From Thermococcus sp. LS1 (GTDB taxonomy: Archaea; Methanobacteriota_B; Thermococci; Thermococcales; Thermococcaceae): 64,000 nucleotides of DNA. The stretch spans positions 186,001-250,000 of the forward strand of contig NZ_SNUJ01000002.1 in assembly GCF_012027395.1 (NCBI RefSeq). The letters are read 5' to 3'. Made by a program: the position numbers and the translations under genes. Below the pieces are notes generated by a model. The model made no database searches, was not told where the DNA came from, and was given only the letters and a program-made list of their open reading frames with translations. Below, in pieces: positions 36,932-45,803 of the stretch. Numbering within the stretch: position 1 is the stretch's first letter; each line of letters starts with the position of its first letter.

Positions 36932-38164
36932 ATGAAGAGGAAGGGACTTCTGATAATCCTCGATGGCCTCGGAGACAGACCAATCAAAGAGTTCAGTGGA
37001 AAGACCCCGCTTGAGTACGCTAATACACCGAACATGGACAGGCTCGCCAAGATGGGAATCCTTGGCCAGCAGGACCCGATAAAGCCGGGCCAGCCAGCCG
37101 GCAGCGACACCGCTCACCTCTCGATATTTGGCTACGATCCATACAAGGTATACCGCGGCAGGGGTTTCCTCGAGGCGCTGGGAGTTGGCCTCGACCTTGA
37201 CGAGGACGACCTCGCTTTCAGGGTTAACTTCGCCACCATCGAGAACGGCATCATCACCGACAGGAGAGCCGGAAGAATAAGCACGGAGGAAGCCCACGAG
37301 CTCGCCAAGGCCATTCAGGAGAACGTCAAACTGCCTGTTGACTTCATCTTCGTTGGGGCGACCGGCCACAGGGCCGTTCTGGTGCTCAAGGGCATGGCCG
37401 CCGGCTATAGAGTCGGCGAGAACGACCCCCACGAGGCCGGAAAGCCGCCCCATGAGTTCACCTACGAGGATGATGAGAGCAAGAAGGTGGCAGAAATCCT
37501 CAAGGAGTTCGTGAGGCAGGCCCACGAGGTTCTCGAAAAGCACCCGATAAACGAGAAGAGGAGGAAAGAGGGCAAGCCGGTAGCGAACTACCTCCTCGTC
37601 AGGGGCGCGGGAACTTATCCGGACATACCGATGAAGTTCACCGAGCAGTGGAAGGTTAAGGCCGCGGCAGTCGTCGCCGTCTCCCTCGTCAAGGGCGTCG
37701 CAAGGGCGATAGGCTTTGACATATACACGCCCGAAGGAGCGACCGGAGAATACAACACCGATGCGATAGCCAAAGCCAAGAAGGTCGTTGAACTCCTCAA
37801 GGACTACGACTTCGTGTTCCTCCACTTCAAACCTACCGATGCTGCCGGCCACGACAACAACCCGAAGCTCAAGGCTCAAATGGTAGAGAAGGCCGACGAG
37901 ATGATAGGCTACATCATCGACAACATCGATCTCGAGGAGGTTGTCATAGCAATAACCGGCGACCACTCAACTCCATGCGAGGTTATGAATCATAGCGGCG
38001 ACCCGGTTCCGCTCCTCATCGCCGGCGGTGGCGTCAGGGCCGACCACACTGAGGCCTTCGGCGAGCGCGAGTGCATGCGCGGTGGAATAGGCAGGGTGAA
38101 GGGTCACGACATAGTGTCTATGATGATGGATCTCATGAACCGCTCCGAGAAGTTCGGAGCCTGA
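36932..38164 (+). CDS. apgM: cofactor-independent phosphoglycerate mutase (archaeal)
   Basis: ApgM interconverts 3- and 2-phosphoglycerate with a metal-bound phosphoserine intermediate. The 410-residue protein is in the archaeal alkaline-phosphatase-like family. Visible motifs are LLIILDGLGDRP (metal Asp), AGSDTAHLSIFGYDP (catalytic Ser), HFKPTDAAGHDN and ITGDHSTPCEVMNHSGDPVP. The ATG at 36932 follows GGTGATAGAC. A TATA element (CTTTTAACGG) is upstream. It is a glycolysis/gluconeogenesis gene and stands alone. Confidence 0.95.
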   Translation: MKRKGLLIILDGLGDRPIKEFSGKTPLEYANTPNMDRLAKMGILGQQDPIKPGQPAGSDTAHLSIFGYDPYKVYRGRGFLEALGVGLDLDEDDLAFRVNFATIENGIITDRRAGRISTEEAHELAKAIQENVKLPVDFIFVGATGHRAVLVLKGMAAGYRVGENDPHEAGKPPHEFTYEDDESKKVAEILKEFVRQAHEVLEKHPINEKRRKEGKPVANYLLVRGAGTYPDIPMKFTEQWKVKAAAVVAVSLVKGVARAIGFDIYTPEGATGEYNTDAIAKAKKVVELLKDYDFVFLHFKPTDAAGHDNNPKLKAQMVEKADEMIGYIIDNIDLEEVVIAITGDHSTPCEVMNHSGDPVPLLIAGGGVRADHTEAFGERECMRGGIGRVKGHDIVSMMMDLMNRSEKFGA

Positions 38165-38272
38165 ACTCTTTTCCTCTTTTCTCTTCCGTGTCGCTTGAAA
38201 TGAACTTCATTTTAACGTTCAAATGAAAAACTTAATAAGATTCCGGGACGAACCCCCAAAATAGGTGATAGT
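38165..38272 (+). promoter_or_regulatory. terminator of apgM and promoter of the aldo-keto reductase operon
   Basis: A pyrimidine-rich tract follows apgM. Then come a 13-bp palindrome (AATGAACTTCATT, near 38198-38211) and a TATA-like AACTTAATAAGAT about 40 bp before the GTG start. The palindrome could be an operator, but only one copy is seen. Confidence 0.4.
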
Positions 38273-39109
38273 GTGAAGAGAGTTCCGGTTTTTAACGACC
38301 TCAAGAGGATAGGAAGTGACAGAGTTACTGCTATAGGCATAGGTACGTGGGGCATCGGCGGCTACGAGAGCCCTGATTACTCGCGAGATAAGGAGAGCAT
38401 CGAAGCTCTCAAGCATGGTCTCGAGCTGGGCATCAACCTCATTGACACGGCGGAGTTCTACGGTGCCGGTCACAGCGAGGAGCTAGTGAGAGAAGCGATA
38501 AGGGAGTTTGAGAGGGACGATATATTTATCATCAGCAAAGTATGGCCGACGAACTTCGGATACGAAAGCGCGAAGAAGGCCGCCAGAGCGAGCGCCAAGA
38601 GACTCGGCACCTACATAGACCTCTACCTTCTCCACTGGCCCAGCGACAGCTTTGAGAAAATCAGGAAGACGCTTCACGCCTTGGAGGAGCTCGTTGATGA
38701 AGGATTAATCCGCTACATAGGAGTGAGCAACTTCGACCTTGAACTTCTCAAGCGCTCCCAGGAAGTCATGAGGAAGTACGAGATAGCCGCCAACGAGGTG
38801 AAGTACTCCCTCAGAGACCGCTGGCCAGAGACAAGCGGCCTGCTCGACTACATGAAGCGCGAGAAGATTGCCCTGATAGCCTACACGCCGCTCGAGAAGG
38901 GTTCCCTCGCAAGGAACGAGTGCCTGGCAAAAATTGGTGAGAGATATGGAAAAACCGCCGCTCAGGTCGCTCTGAACTACCTCATCTGGGAGGATAACGT
39001 CATAGCCATCCCGAAGGCCGGGAGTAAAGCCCACCTTGAAGAGAACTTTGGAGCCATGGGCTGGAGGCTCTCGAAGGAAGACCGTGAAAAGGCCCGGAGG
39101 TGCGTCTGA
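38273..39109 (+). CDS. aldo-keto reductase
   Basis: The 278-residue enzyme has the AKR barrel signatures: GINLIDTAEFYGAGHSEELV (catalytic Asp and Tyr), the catalytic Lys in IISKVW, and the active-site His in YLLHWPSD. IRYIGVSNF and the NADPH-binding IAIPKAGSKAHLEEN are also present. It reduces aldehydes or ketones. The GTG start follows GGTGATA. Its stop overlaps the start of the tungsten oxidoreductase gene (TGATG), so aldehyde metabolism is a likely shared theme. Confidence 0.92.
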   Translation: MKRVPVFNDLKRIGSDRVTAIGIGTWGIGGYESPDYSRDKESIEALKHGLELGINLIDTAEFYGAGHSEELVREAIREFERDDIFIISKVWPTNFGYESAKKAARASAKRLGTYIDLYLLHWPSDSFEKIRKTLHALEELVDEGLIRYIGVSNFDLELLKRSQEVMRKYEIAANEVKYSLRDRWPETSGLLDYMKREKIALIAYTPLEKGSLARNECLAKIGERYGKTAAQVALNYLIWEDNVIAIPKAGSKAHLEENFGAMGWRLSKEDREKARRCV

Positions 39110-40974
39110 TGTATGGCTACCACAACAGGATAGCACGCGTGAACCTGAGTAAAGGTAAAGTAACCTATGAGAAGCTCGACGACGAGACGATTAGAAAGTT
39201 CATAGGAGGAAAGGGGCTTGGCTACTACATCATCTACCGGGAGGTTCCGCCGGGAACCGATCCGCTCAGCCCGTCGAACAAGCTCGTCTTCGCTCCAGGA
39301 GGAATGACAGGCTTAGTCCCGGGCTCGAGTAAGGTCATAGCCGTGAGCAAGAGCCCCGAGACTGGGTTAATAAGCGACTCCAGCGGTGGAGACGCCTTCG
39401 GGCCCAAGCTCAAGGGCCATTTCGATGCCCTGATAATCGAGGGGAAGGCGGAAGAGCCAGTCTACCTCTACATCCATGATGGCGAGGTCGAGATAAGGGA
39501 CGCTAAAGGCCTATGGGGCAGGGGAACCTACGAAGTTGCTAAGGAAATCTGGAAGGAGCACCCAAAGGCCAGCATGGCCATGATAGGGCCAGCTGGAGAA
39601 AAAACTGCCAGGATAGCGAACATAATCTACGACACCGAGAGGGCCAGTGGAAGGGGCGGTCTTGGAGCGGTCATGGGCAGCAAGAACCTCAAAGCCGTTG
39701 TAGTTGAGCCCGGCGAGAAGCCGAAGGTGGCCAATCCGGAGGAGTACAAGAAGCTCTGGGAGAGCTTTTACAACGAGTTCGCCACCAATCCGAAGTACGG
39801 GCACACGAGGAACTACGGAACCACCGATGCCCTCAGGAGCTCGGCGAGCCTCGGCATGAGTCCTGCCTACAACTTCTCGAGGCCTTACATCCCGGACGAG
39901 CTGGCGAGCAAATTAGCGGGCGACGAGGTCAAGAAGTACGAGATCGAGCCGGAGTGGTACATCCACGGCAAGAGCTGTCCGATAAAGTGCGCTCGCTACG
40001 TTGAGGTCGAATATAAGGGGAGGAGAATCCGCGTAAAGCCAGAATACGAGAGCATAGCCATGCTCGGAGCAGCAACAGGAGTCTTCAACTTCCCAGCTGT
40101 TGCGTACTTCAACTGGCTTGCCAACAACCTTGGGCTGGACAGCATCGCCGCTGGAAATACCATAGCCTGGCTCTTCGAGATGGTCGAGAGGGGCCTAATC
40201 GGCGAGGACGAGATAGGCTTCCCCGTTAAAGGCTGGGGTGACGAAGAGGCCGAAGAAAGACTTCTCAGGCTCATGGCCGAGAGGAAGGGCATCGGTGCGA
40301 TCCTTGCCGATGGAGTAAAGCGCGCCTGCGAAAGGCTCGGAAGGGGCTGCGAGTTTGCAGTCCACGTCAAGGGCATGGAGTCACCGGCCTGGGACCCGCG
40401 TGGAAGGAGAACCTACGCCCTGAGCTACGCCACAGCCGACGTCGGAGCGAGCCACTTGAGGGGCTGGCCAAGGCCGCATCAGCTGCCCAACCAGGGGCCA
40501 GCTAAGGAGCTCGTGCCGTCCCTTATCGAGGGCAGGGACGAGAGCTACATCACCGACATGCTCGGTGTCTGTAAGTTTGTGCCCTACAGGATGGAAGACC
40601 TAGCGAGGCTCTACAGCATCGTCACTGGCGAGGAGTGGACGGTCGAGAGGCTGAGGAAAGTTGCCCAAGCGGTGGAGAGCATCGCCAGAATCCACGACGC
40701 CCTCGACTGGGTCACGCCGCCGTACGACGACACCATACCGCCGCGCTGGTGGGAGCCTGAGCCAGAGGGGCCAGCGGAAGGCAACGCGGCCTTCATTGAT
40801 TACAACGACTTTCTTGAGGCCAGAAGGGAGTTCTACAGGCTGAGAGGCTGGCACGAGGAGCTTGGCGTCCCGCTACCTGAGACGATGGAAGAGCTTGGCT
40901 ATCCTGAGTTCAAGGAAGATGCGGAAAGGGCCCTTGAGACGGTGAGGAAAAGGATGGACTTCAGCCGGCCTTGA
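39109..40974 (+). CDS. tungsten-containing aldehyde:ferredoxin oxidoreductase family protein (WOR type)
   Basis: The 621-residue protein belongs to the AOR family, which oxidises aldehydes to acids and reduces ferredoxin with a tungstopterin and an Fe-S cluster. It begins MYGYHNRIARVNLSKGKV as in the family, and contains FIGGKGLGYY, GPAGEKTARIANIIYDTERA and GLGAVMGSKNLKAV for the pterin domains. The cluster region reads GKSCPIKC at residues 287-294, with the last cysteine probably Cys488. The first cysteine of CX2CX3C is Gly287. Which of the five Pyrococcus enzymes it equals is uncertain; WOR4 is plausible since that protein is also reported to deviate here. The ATG at 39109 overlaps the upstream stop. 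Confidence 0.88.
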   Translation: MYGYHNRIARVNLSKGKVTYEKLDDETIRKFIGGKGLGYYIIYREVPPGTDPLSPSNKLVFAPGGMTGLVPGSSKVIAVSKSPETGLISDSSGGDAFGPKLKGHFDALIIEGKAEEPVYLYIHDGEVEIRDAKGLWGRGTYEVAKEIWKEHPKASMAMIGPAGEKTARIANIIYDTERASGRGGLGAVMGSKNLKAVVVEPGEKPKVANPEEYKKLWESFYNEFATNPKYGHTRNYGTTDALRSSASLGMSPAYNFSRPYIPDELASKLAGDEVKKYEIEPEWYIHGKSCPIKCARYVEVEYKGRRIRVKPEYESIAMLGAATGVFNFPAVAYFNWLANNLGLDSIAAGNTIAWLFEMVERGLIGEDEIGFPVKGWGDEEAEERLLRLMAERKGIGAILADGVKRACERLGRGCEFAVHVKGMESPAWDPRGRRTYALSYATADVGASHLRGWPRPHQLPNQGPAKELVPSLIEGRDESYITDMLGVCKFVPYRMEDLARLYSIVTGEEWTVERLRKVAQAVESIARIHDALDWVTPPYDDTIPPRWWEPEPEGPAEGNAAFIDYNDFLEARREFYRLRGWHEELGVPLPETMEELGYPEFKEDAERALETVRKRMDFSRP

Positions 40975-41347
40975 GCCACCCCGTGAGGCCGATAAGGACT
41001 AAGTCAAAGAAGAAGCTCGCGAGGAAGAGCAGGACGAGGGGCCTTTTGATTTCCCTCTTCTTCCTTATTAGCAGAAGTGGAATCGAGACCAGCGCTGTGA
41101 AGATTAAGGAGGCCAGCAGAATCACCGCCAGTATTCCTACCGGGTCGGGCAGGTGCCTATCGATGCCGAGACTATCTATTACGGCGGCACTCACGAACGT
41201 GAAGTAGAACGATGATGGGATGAGGAATAGGCCGTAAAGAATCACCGCAATGAGGTCAGCCTTTTTCCGAGGCATCTCATCGTAGATAACGGGCAGAAGG
41301 AAGAGCAGCCCGTAGACCACCAGAGGGGTGATGATTATCTCTATCAT
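40961..41347 (-). CDS. four-helix membrane protein, unknown
   Basis: I do not recognise this 128-residue protein. It has four hydrophobic segments separated by short charged loops (EMPRKKAD, RKKREIKRP). The ATG at 41347 has GGAGTG 6 nt upstream; codons before that are in a non-coding leader. The 3' end overlaps the convergent WOR gene by 14 bp. A TATA-like AAATATTATAAG lies on this strand near 41398. Confidence 0.65.
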   Translation of the reverse strand: MIEIIITPLVVYGLLFLLPVIYDEMPRKKADLIAVILYGLFLIPSSFYFTFVSAAVIDSLGIDRHLPDPVGILAVILLASLIFTALVSIPLLLIRKKREIKRPLVLLFLASFFFDLVLIGLTGWLKAG

Positions 41348-41434
41348 CGGCAACACTCCGTTGGTTATGTTACCATTACACACTAATCAAGTTGTCTTAT
41401 AATATTTTTGTCTTCTTGAAGAGTAGTTAAAGTT

Positions 41435-41853
41435 TCAGTCTCCCGTCGTGTTCCACACCCTTCCGCAGGTGGTGATAACATCATCGACGACGCTCCCATT
41501 TGCGGGCTCAAACTCGATAACGCGCCAGTCGGTCGTGTTGATGACGACGCGGTAGTAGGTTCCGTTGACCGAATAGCAGGTGATGCCAATACATTCTATC
41601 GTATAGTTGGCGTAAACGATGGCCGTTGCAGTGCCGTTGGGCCAGGAGCAGAGGGTAATACCGGTGCATCGCCAGTCCGGATTGTGTTGGTAGCAATAGC
41701 CTAGGGCAGTTGTGGTTATATTGTCGATGAACTATCCTCGGGAGAAAGCGGACTCTGGAAGGCTTCGCTTGGCGTTTTGTGATGAAGGTAAATCCCCATG
41801 AGCAGGATTGTCACAACTATAACCAAAGTCAGTACCTTCTTCGTTGAACCCAC
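41435..41853 (-). pseudogene. frameshifted gene for a secreted, cysteine-rich glycoprotein
   Basis: Two reading frames join to one sensible protein. The first (GTG at 41853 or ACG at 41844, to a TAA at 41716-41718) encodes a signal peptide, KKVLTLVIVVTILLMGIYL, and about 20 more residues. The second, in the -1 frame, opens at about 41731 and runs to the TGA at 41435-41437. It encodes about 98 residues with six cysteines (GYCYQ, WRCTG, TLCSW, IECIG, ITCYS, TTCGR) and seven NxT/S sequons. One missing base in the overlap explains the break. The natural ATG also seems to be ACG, since GGTGGG lies 4 nt before ACGAAGAAG. Homologues are not known to me. Confirming the break needs other strains. Confidence 0.65.
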
Positions 41854-41913
41854 CGCAGGATTTACGGCAGAACTTTTTAATAAGATTTACTCAAAAAGAA
41901 TGTAGTGAGGGAT

Positions 41914-42639
41914 TCACCCCTTCAAAAACGCCTCTACAAGGTTCCTTGTCTCGTTGAATGCCTCGAGCGGGATTCCCTTTGGCAGGCCGCCGATCTCTCC
42001 CTTGACGTCCTTGAGGACGCCCTCGCCAGCGCCGAGGAACATCCCCTCGCTGACTATTCCGCGGAAGTTCGCCGGTGGGAGCAGGGCAACGGCAACGCGG
42101 TTGCCCTCCTTAACGGTGAGGTCGTTGGTGACCACAGTTATTGCCCTCTCGCCGATGTTGACGTTCGTAACCAAAAGCCTGTCCGCGTTGGGGTGCTTCC
42201 CGACGCTCATGACCTCGCCGACCCTTATGTCCACCGCTATGACCGGATCGTTTATCTTACCTAATGCTAGGCGCTTGTCAAGGTTGAGGATAGTGTTGAG
42301 GAAAAACCTGATTTTTGCCACAGCCTCCTCAACCTTCTCGCGCTCGCTCTTGTCGGCCAGGCTGAGGAACTTGTGGTGCCAGTCGTCTCCACCAAGAGCC
42401 TCGATTATGCCATTGGCCTTCTCCTTCAGAGCCTGCATCTGCGGCGTCTCTATGAGTTCCTTCGGCTCGATGTAGGAGTAGCGCATGGCCTGTATCTCAG
42501 GGATCATCTCCTTGGCAAGCTGGATGGCCTTCTTCTTGTCCCACTTGCCCTTGAACTTTGCTCCCTCAATCGTCTTCAGGAACAGCTCCACGCTCTTCTC
42601 CGCCACCAGTAAGCGGTAGTCCTTGCTCGTGTCCCACAT
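41914..42639 (-). CDS. EMAPII/MetRS-beta-like tRNA-binding protein
   Basis: The 241-residue protein has a helical N-terminal half and a C-terminal OB-fold tRNA-binding domain. The OB part is [20 protein letters not shown] (near residues 134-153) through [20 protein letters not shown] and [11 protein letters not shown], as in EMAPII, Arc1p and the MetRS C-terminus. It probably binds tRNA or assists an aminoacyl-tRNA synthetase. The ATG at 42639 has GGAGGGTGAAG upstream. The gene overlaps the end of the upstream TPR gene by 74 bp. Confidence 0.85.
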   Translation of the reverse strand: MWDTSKDYRLLVAEKSVELFLKTIEGAKFKGKWDKKKAIQLAKEMIPEIQAMRYSYIEPKELIETPQMQALKEKANGIIEALGGDDWHHKFLSLADKSEREKVEEAVAKIRFFLNTILNLDKRLALGKINDPVIAVDIRVGEVMSVGKHPNADRLLVTNVNIGERAITVVTNDLTVKEGNRVAVALLPPANFRGIVSEGMFLGAGEGVLKDVKGEIGGLPKGIPLEAFNETRNLVEAFLKG

Positions 42640-43684
42640 CTTCTTCACCCTCCAGAGCTTTCAGAACGCGGTTCTTAATGCTTTCGTCCCTTATTCCCTC
42701 GGCTATAGAGCGGGCCTTCGCTTCGTCTCCCCAGCGTGCGTAGGCGAGCGCAACCTCGCCGAGGAGCTCCGAGGCCTTTTTATCGTCTCGGATAACCCCC
42801 GCGATTATCAGCGGCTCCTCGAGGAAGCCTATGCGAAGGAACCTCCTTGCGATGCGCTCCAGCTCGGCGTCTGTCGGTCTGAACTTGCCCACGAAGACTA
42901 TTTCAAGGGCGTCGTCGAAGACCCTCCTCCCGAGTCTCGGCTGCTCGTGGAGGAAGAGCCAGTAGGCAAGCTCGAGCATCGAAATGGCCCGGCTCTCCAG
43001 CGGGAGGAAGCGCATCATTTCTATCGCCAGCTCGACTTCACCCTTCTCAAGGAGCTCCTCAACTGCAGCCTTACCCCGCTTGAGGACGTCCCTTATCAGC
43101 TCTATTTTGTCCTCCAGGTGCTTGGCCTGGAGCTTGAAGAATATCGACGTGTAAACGTCCCTCGCCAGCTCGTAGAATTCAATGGCTATCTGGTTTGGAA
43201 TCTCGTCCGCGCTCTTCTCTATGAGCCTCGCTATTCTTATCAGGGAAGAAGTCGCGGCGGAGGAGAGCCCCCTTGAGGCCTGGAGGAGCTCAACCGCTTC
43301 CCTGAAGAGTCTGAGCGCGTCTTTATACCTATCGGAGAGAACGAGGTTTCTCGCTATCCCCGCTAGAGCCTCTCCCCGTATCCTCGGGGAGTCTATAGAG
43401 TTTGCCAGCTCGATGGCCTTTTCAAAGTATACCTCTCCATCGCGATCCCTATCAAGTGTGTACAGTGCCCTTCCCAAAAGGGAGTATGCCAGCGCCCTCT
43501 CCGGGGTGGCGCTTATAGACTCGAAGGTGTCGAGCATGTTTGCGAGAACCTCATCCCTCGGGAAGGCTGTTAGAATCTCGGTTAGGGCAACAAGCCTCTT
43601 TATTGGATTCTCTATCCCCAGGGCGCTTCTGAGGGCACCCTTGTAATCTCCCTTTGATAGGTAAAGCTCCACCGCCTCCGCCAC
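42566..43684 (-). CDS. TPR-like alpha-solenoid protein
   Basis: The 372-residue protein is built of helical repeats of about 35 residues, for example [20 protein letters not shown] and [20 protein letters not shown]. This is a Thermococcales-type TPR-like solenoid; a shorter relative is at 58886. Such proteins are scaffolds and the partner is unknown. A GTG start at 43684 with GGTGG five bases upstream is preferred. The tail [20 protein letters not shown] looks like low-complexity read-through inside the next gene. Confidence 0.7.
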   Translation of the reverse strand: MAEAVELYLSKGDYKGALRSALGIENPIKRLVALTEILTAFPRDEVLANMLDTFESISATPERALAYSLLGRALYTLDRDRDGEVYFEKAIELANSIDSPRIRGEALAGIARNLVLSDRYKDALRLFREAVELLQASRGLSSAATSSLIRIARLIEKSADEIPNQIAIEFYELARDVYTSIFFKLQAKHLEDKIELIRDVLKRGKAAVEELLEKGEVELAIEMMRFLPLESRAISMLELAYWLFLHEQPRLGRRVFDDALEIVFVGKFRPTDAELERIARRFLRIGFLEEPLIIAGVIRDDKKASELLGEVALAYARWGDEAKARSIAEGIRDESIKNRVLKALEGEEDVGHEQGLPLTGGGEERGAVPEDD

Positions 43685-43734
43685 GAGAACCACCGACCGC
43701 TAAGAATGGGAAACCAAAGTAAAAAAGGCTATCG

Positions 43735-44061
43735 CTAACCCTTTACCTTTCTGTCCCACTGTTCGAGCATCATGTCAAGGGCAAGCAGACTGTTGAGTCT
43801 AAGGCGAACTTTCTTATTCTCCCAGTCTATCGAGCCCTTGAACTCATTAAGGAGATCAAACACCTTCTCTGCTTCTTTCGTCGGCAGGTTCCTGCCGTAG
43901 AACTCCTCACCGCAGCTCGGACACTTGAAGACGAACTCTTCAAAAGCCTCCATGAACCCATCCTTATCGCTGAAAATCTCCCGAGCGTTCTCCATCGGGA
44001 GCATCTGTCCAATGAGCTCGGCCCAGTCAAGAGTTGCTCCACAGAGCGGGCACTTGGCCAT
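43735..44061 (-). CDS. small double-zinc-knuckle protein, unknown
   Basis: The 108-residue protein has CPLC (near residue 4) and CPSC (near 47) as a split zinc site, and otherwise acidic helices. It is similar to archaeal zinc-ribbon proteins of unknown role. The ATG at 44061 has GGAGGGTTG upstream and overlaps the DHH gene stop. It is the last gene of the leftward cluster that begins with rpl37ae. Confidence 0.7.
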   Translation of the reverse strand: MAKCPLCGATLDWAELIGQMLPMENAREIFSDKDGFMEAFEEFVFKCPSCGEEFYGRNLPTKEAEKVFDLLNEFKGSIDWENKKVRLRLNSLLALDMMLEQWDRKVKG

Positions 44062-44063
44062 TT

Positions 44064-45050
44064 TCAACCCTCCAGATTTCTCAAAAATTTCTCTATTTCT
44101 TTCAAAATCAGCTTAATCCCCTCATCGAGGTTGGCTTTGCCGTTGGCTCCCGCGGCCCCGGCGTGACCGCCACCGGAGCCCTCTATAATCGGCCCGACTT
44201 TTTCCATGATCTTACCTAGGTGCAGGCCCTTCTTCACGAGGCTCTCCTTCGCCCTCGCAGAAATTCTAACGCCCTTCTTCTCGCTTCCAACTATTGCTAT
44301 ATCCGCGCCAAGCTGGATGAATGTCTTGCATGCCAGGGACTCGTAGGCCGAAACCTTGGAGACGGCGATTATATACTTCCGGAATTTCCTTATCTCCAGC
44401 CTCTGACAGGCCTTTAACACGGCCATCCTCTTGGCCTGGTCAATGTTCTCATCGCTAACCGGGGCAACAAGCTGGAATATCTCTCCCATCTGAATTGGGA
44501 ACCTCTCCAGAATCTCGCTCACGGTTTTGAAGGTTTTAGCATTGGAATATCGGAATGTCGCTGTGTCGGTGACTATTCCCGCCAAGAGAGCCTTAGCTGA
44601 GGTCTCGTCATAAAAGCCGAGATATTTAAACAGCTCCCAGACGATTTCAGCGGTCGAAGTTCTTGAGGAATCAACAATCATTATATTGGCCCTTATCGGA
44701 TTCTCTTTCTCGGCGTGGTGGTCTATCACGATTATGAACTTGTCCTTGGGAATTTCAATAGGTTCGAGCTGCTCAATCGAGGACGTGTCAAATATCACCA
44801 CGACGTCCTCGCGAACCTGTGGATCCTTCTCGATGGGAACGGGAGAAAGAGTCAGAAGCCTTTTGGTGTAGGAGGATATGCTTTGAGCCACGCCGATTCT
44901 GACATCCTCTATTCCAGTGGATTTAAGGTAGAGGGCGAAGGCTATCGCCGAGCCGAGGGAGTCCGGGTCAGCGTTGTGGTGGCAGAGCAGGAGGAAGGAC
45001 TTGTCCCTTGAGCTCTGCAGGAAGCGCTTAAGCTTGATCTTTCCCTTCAT
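44064..45050 (-). CDS. DHH-DHHA1 phosphoesterase
   Basis: The 328-residue protein has the DHH-family motifs CHHNADPDSLGSA (residues 23-35), VVIFDTSS, IDHHAEKEN (the DHH motif) and the DHHA1 motif GSGGGHAGAAGA near 300. Such proteins are manganese-dependent nucleases or phosphodiesterases (NrnA, GdpP, RecJ-like). Without extra domains it could degrade oligoribonucleotides, pAp or cyclic di-nucleotides. That last option matters given the SAVED and CARF genes nearby, but it is inference. It overlaps the DUF3194 gene by 23 bp. Confidence 0.88.
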   Translation of the reverse strand: MKGKIKLKRFLQSSRDKSFLLLCHHNADPDSLGSAIAFALYLKSTGIEDVRIGVAQSISSYTKRLLTLSPVPIEKDPQVREDVVVIFDTSSIEQLEPIEIPKDKFIIVIDHHAEKENPIRANIMIVDSSRTSTAEIVWELFKYLGFYDETSAKALLAGIVTDTATFRYSNAKTFKTVSEILERFPIQMGEIFQLVAPVSDENIDQAKRMAVLKACQRLEIRKFRKYIIAVSKVSAYESLACKTFIQLGADIAIVGSEKKGVRISARAKESLVKKGLHLGKIMEKVGPIIEGSGGGHAGAAGANGKANLDEGIKLILKEIEKFLRNLEG

Positions 45051-45360
45051 TGGCTATCTCCCTCAGCTTCCTCTCAACAACTTCGTAGGCCCTCTCGACG
45101 GCCTCGTCGATGAGCTTATCAACGTCCACCTTGACGAAGATTGGAACCTCCAGATAAACCTCAATCTCAAGATCGAGGGTCTCATCTCTGTTTATCCTCA
45201 TCGTAACCTCAATGTCCTTGACCTCGCTCCTCGTGAGGTGGTCGAAGACGTAGTCTATTATCGTCTCCTGGGCCAGTTCGCCTATCTCGATGAGCTGTTC
45301 CTCGTTCAGCTCTGGAAGACCTATGTGGATAACCCTCTTTCCGCTGCTTCCCTCGTCCAT
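45028..45360 (-). CDS. DUF3194 family protein
   Basis: This 110-residue acidic protein has the pattern of DUF3194, an archaeal family often found directly after prefoldin beta. It is alpha/beta with ETLDLEIEVYLEVPIFVKVD in the centre. No function is known. The ATG at 45360 has GGGGTGGTAGC upstream, whereas the longer frame from 45369 does not. Confidence 0.7.
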   Translation of the reverse strand: MDEGSSGKRVIHIGLPELNEEQLIEIGELAQETIIDYVFDHLTRSEVKDIEVTMRINRDETLDLEIEVYLEVPIFVKVDVDKLIDEAVERAYEVVERKLREIANEGKDQA

Positions 45361-45389
45361 CGCTACCACCCCAAAGGAAAGAGAAGAGG

Positions 45390-45740
45390 TCAGCCGGCGG
45401 TAGGCCTTAGAGCGGCCTGTATTTTCTGGGTGAGCTCCTTGAGCTTCTCGTTGAGCTTCTTCTCTTGCCTCTCGAGGGCGTTGAGCCTAACTTCGAGGGT
45501 CTCAACTTTCTCCTTCAGTTCCTCGAGGGCCTTGGCCTTGTCGGTCTTAACGATGAGCGTTCCAACGGTCTTGTAGATGACGGTTCCATCCTCAACCTTC
45601 TCGATTTCCTCCAGAGCCTTCTTTGCCTCGGTGAGCTCGAGCTGGACCTTCTGCTTCTGCTGGATGACGAGCTGGAGCTGCTGCTGGTAGCTCTCAAGCT
45701 GTCCCAACATAGCCTGAACCTGCGGCGGAATGTTCTGCAT
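45390..45740 (-). CDS. pfdB: prefoldin subunit beta
   Basis: Prefoldin captures unfolded proteins for the thermosome. The 116-residue protein has two long coiled-coil helices flanking a beta hairpin (DGTVIYKTVGTLIVKTD, near residues 51-67), and the N-terminus MQNIPPQVQAMLGQLESYQQ is that of Pyrococcus prefoldin beta. The ATG at 45740 is therefore chosen; the 3-codon extension is rejected. It sits in a conserved archaeal cluster with KEOPS, Brix and ribosomal protein genes. Confidence 0.95.
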   Translation of the reverse strand: MQNIPPQVQAMLGQLESYQQQLQLVIQQKQKVQLELTEAKKALEEIEKVEDGTVIYKTVGTLIVKTDKAKALEELKEKVETLEVRLNALERQEKKLNEKLKELTQKIQAALRPTAG

Positions 45741-45803
45741 GACAAACACCTCCGTAATCGTAATGTCGGGTTAGAATAAGGGCGGGGCTTTAAATAGTTT
45801 AGG

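Noticed and set aside
41383-41589. A 68-codon frame within the broken secreted gene region
   Set aside because: Its composition (Ser/Thr/Pro-rich) looks like a shadow of the real second-frame product, which has a signal peptide and ordered cysteines.
41716-41731. Programmed -1 frameshift in the secreted gene
   Set aside because: No slippery heptamer or following stable hairpin is visible in the overlap, and the start codon also appears mutated.
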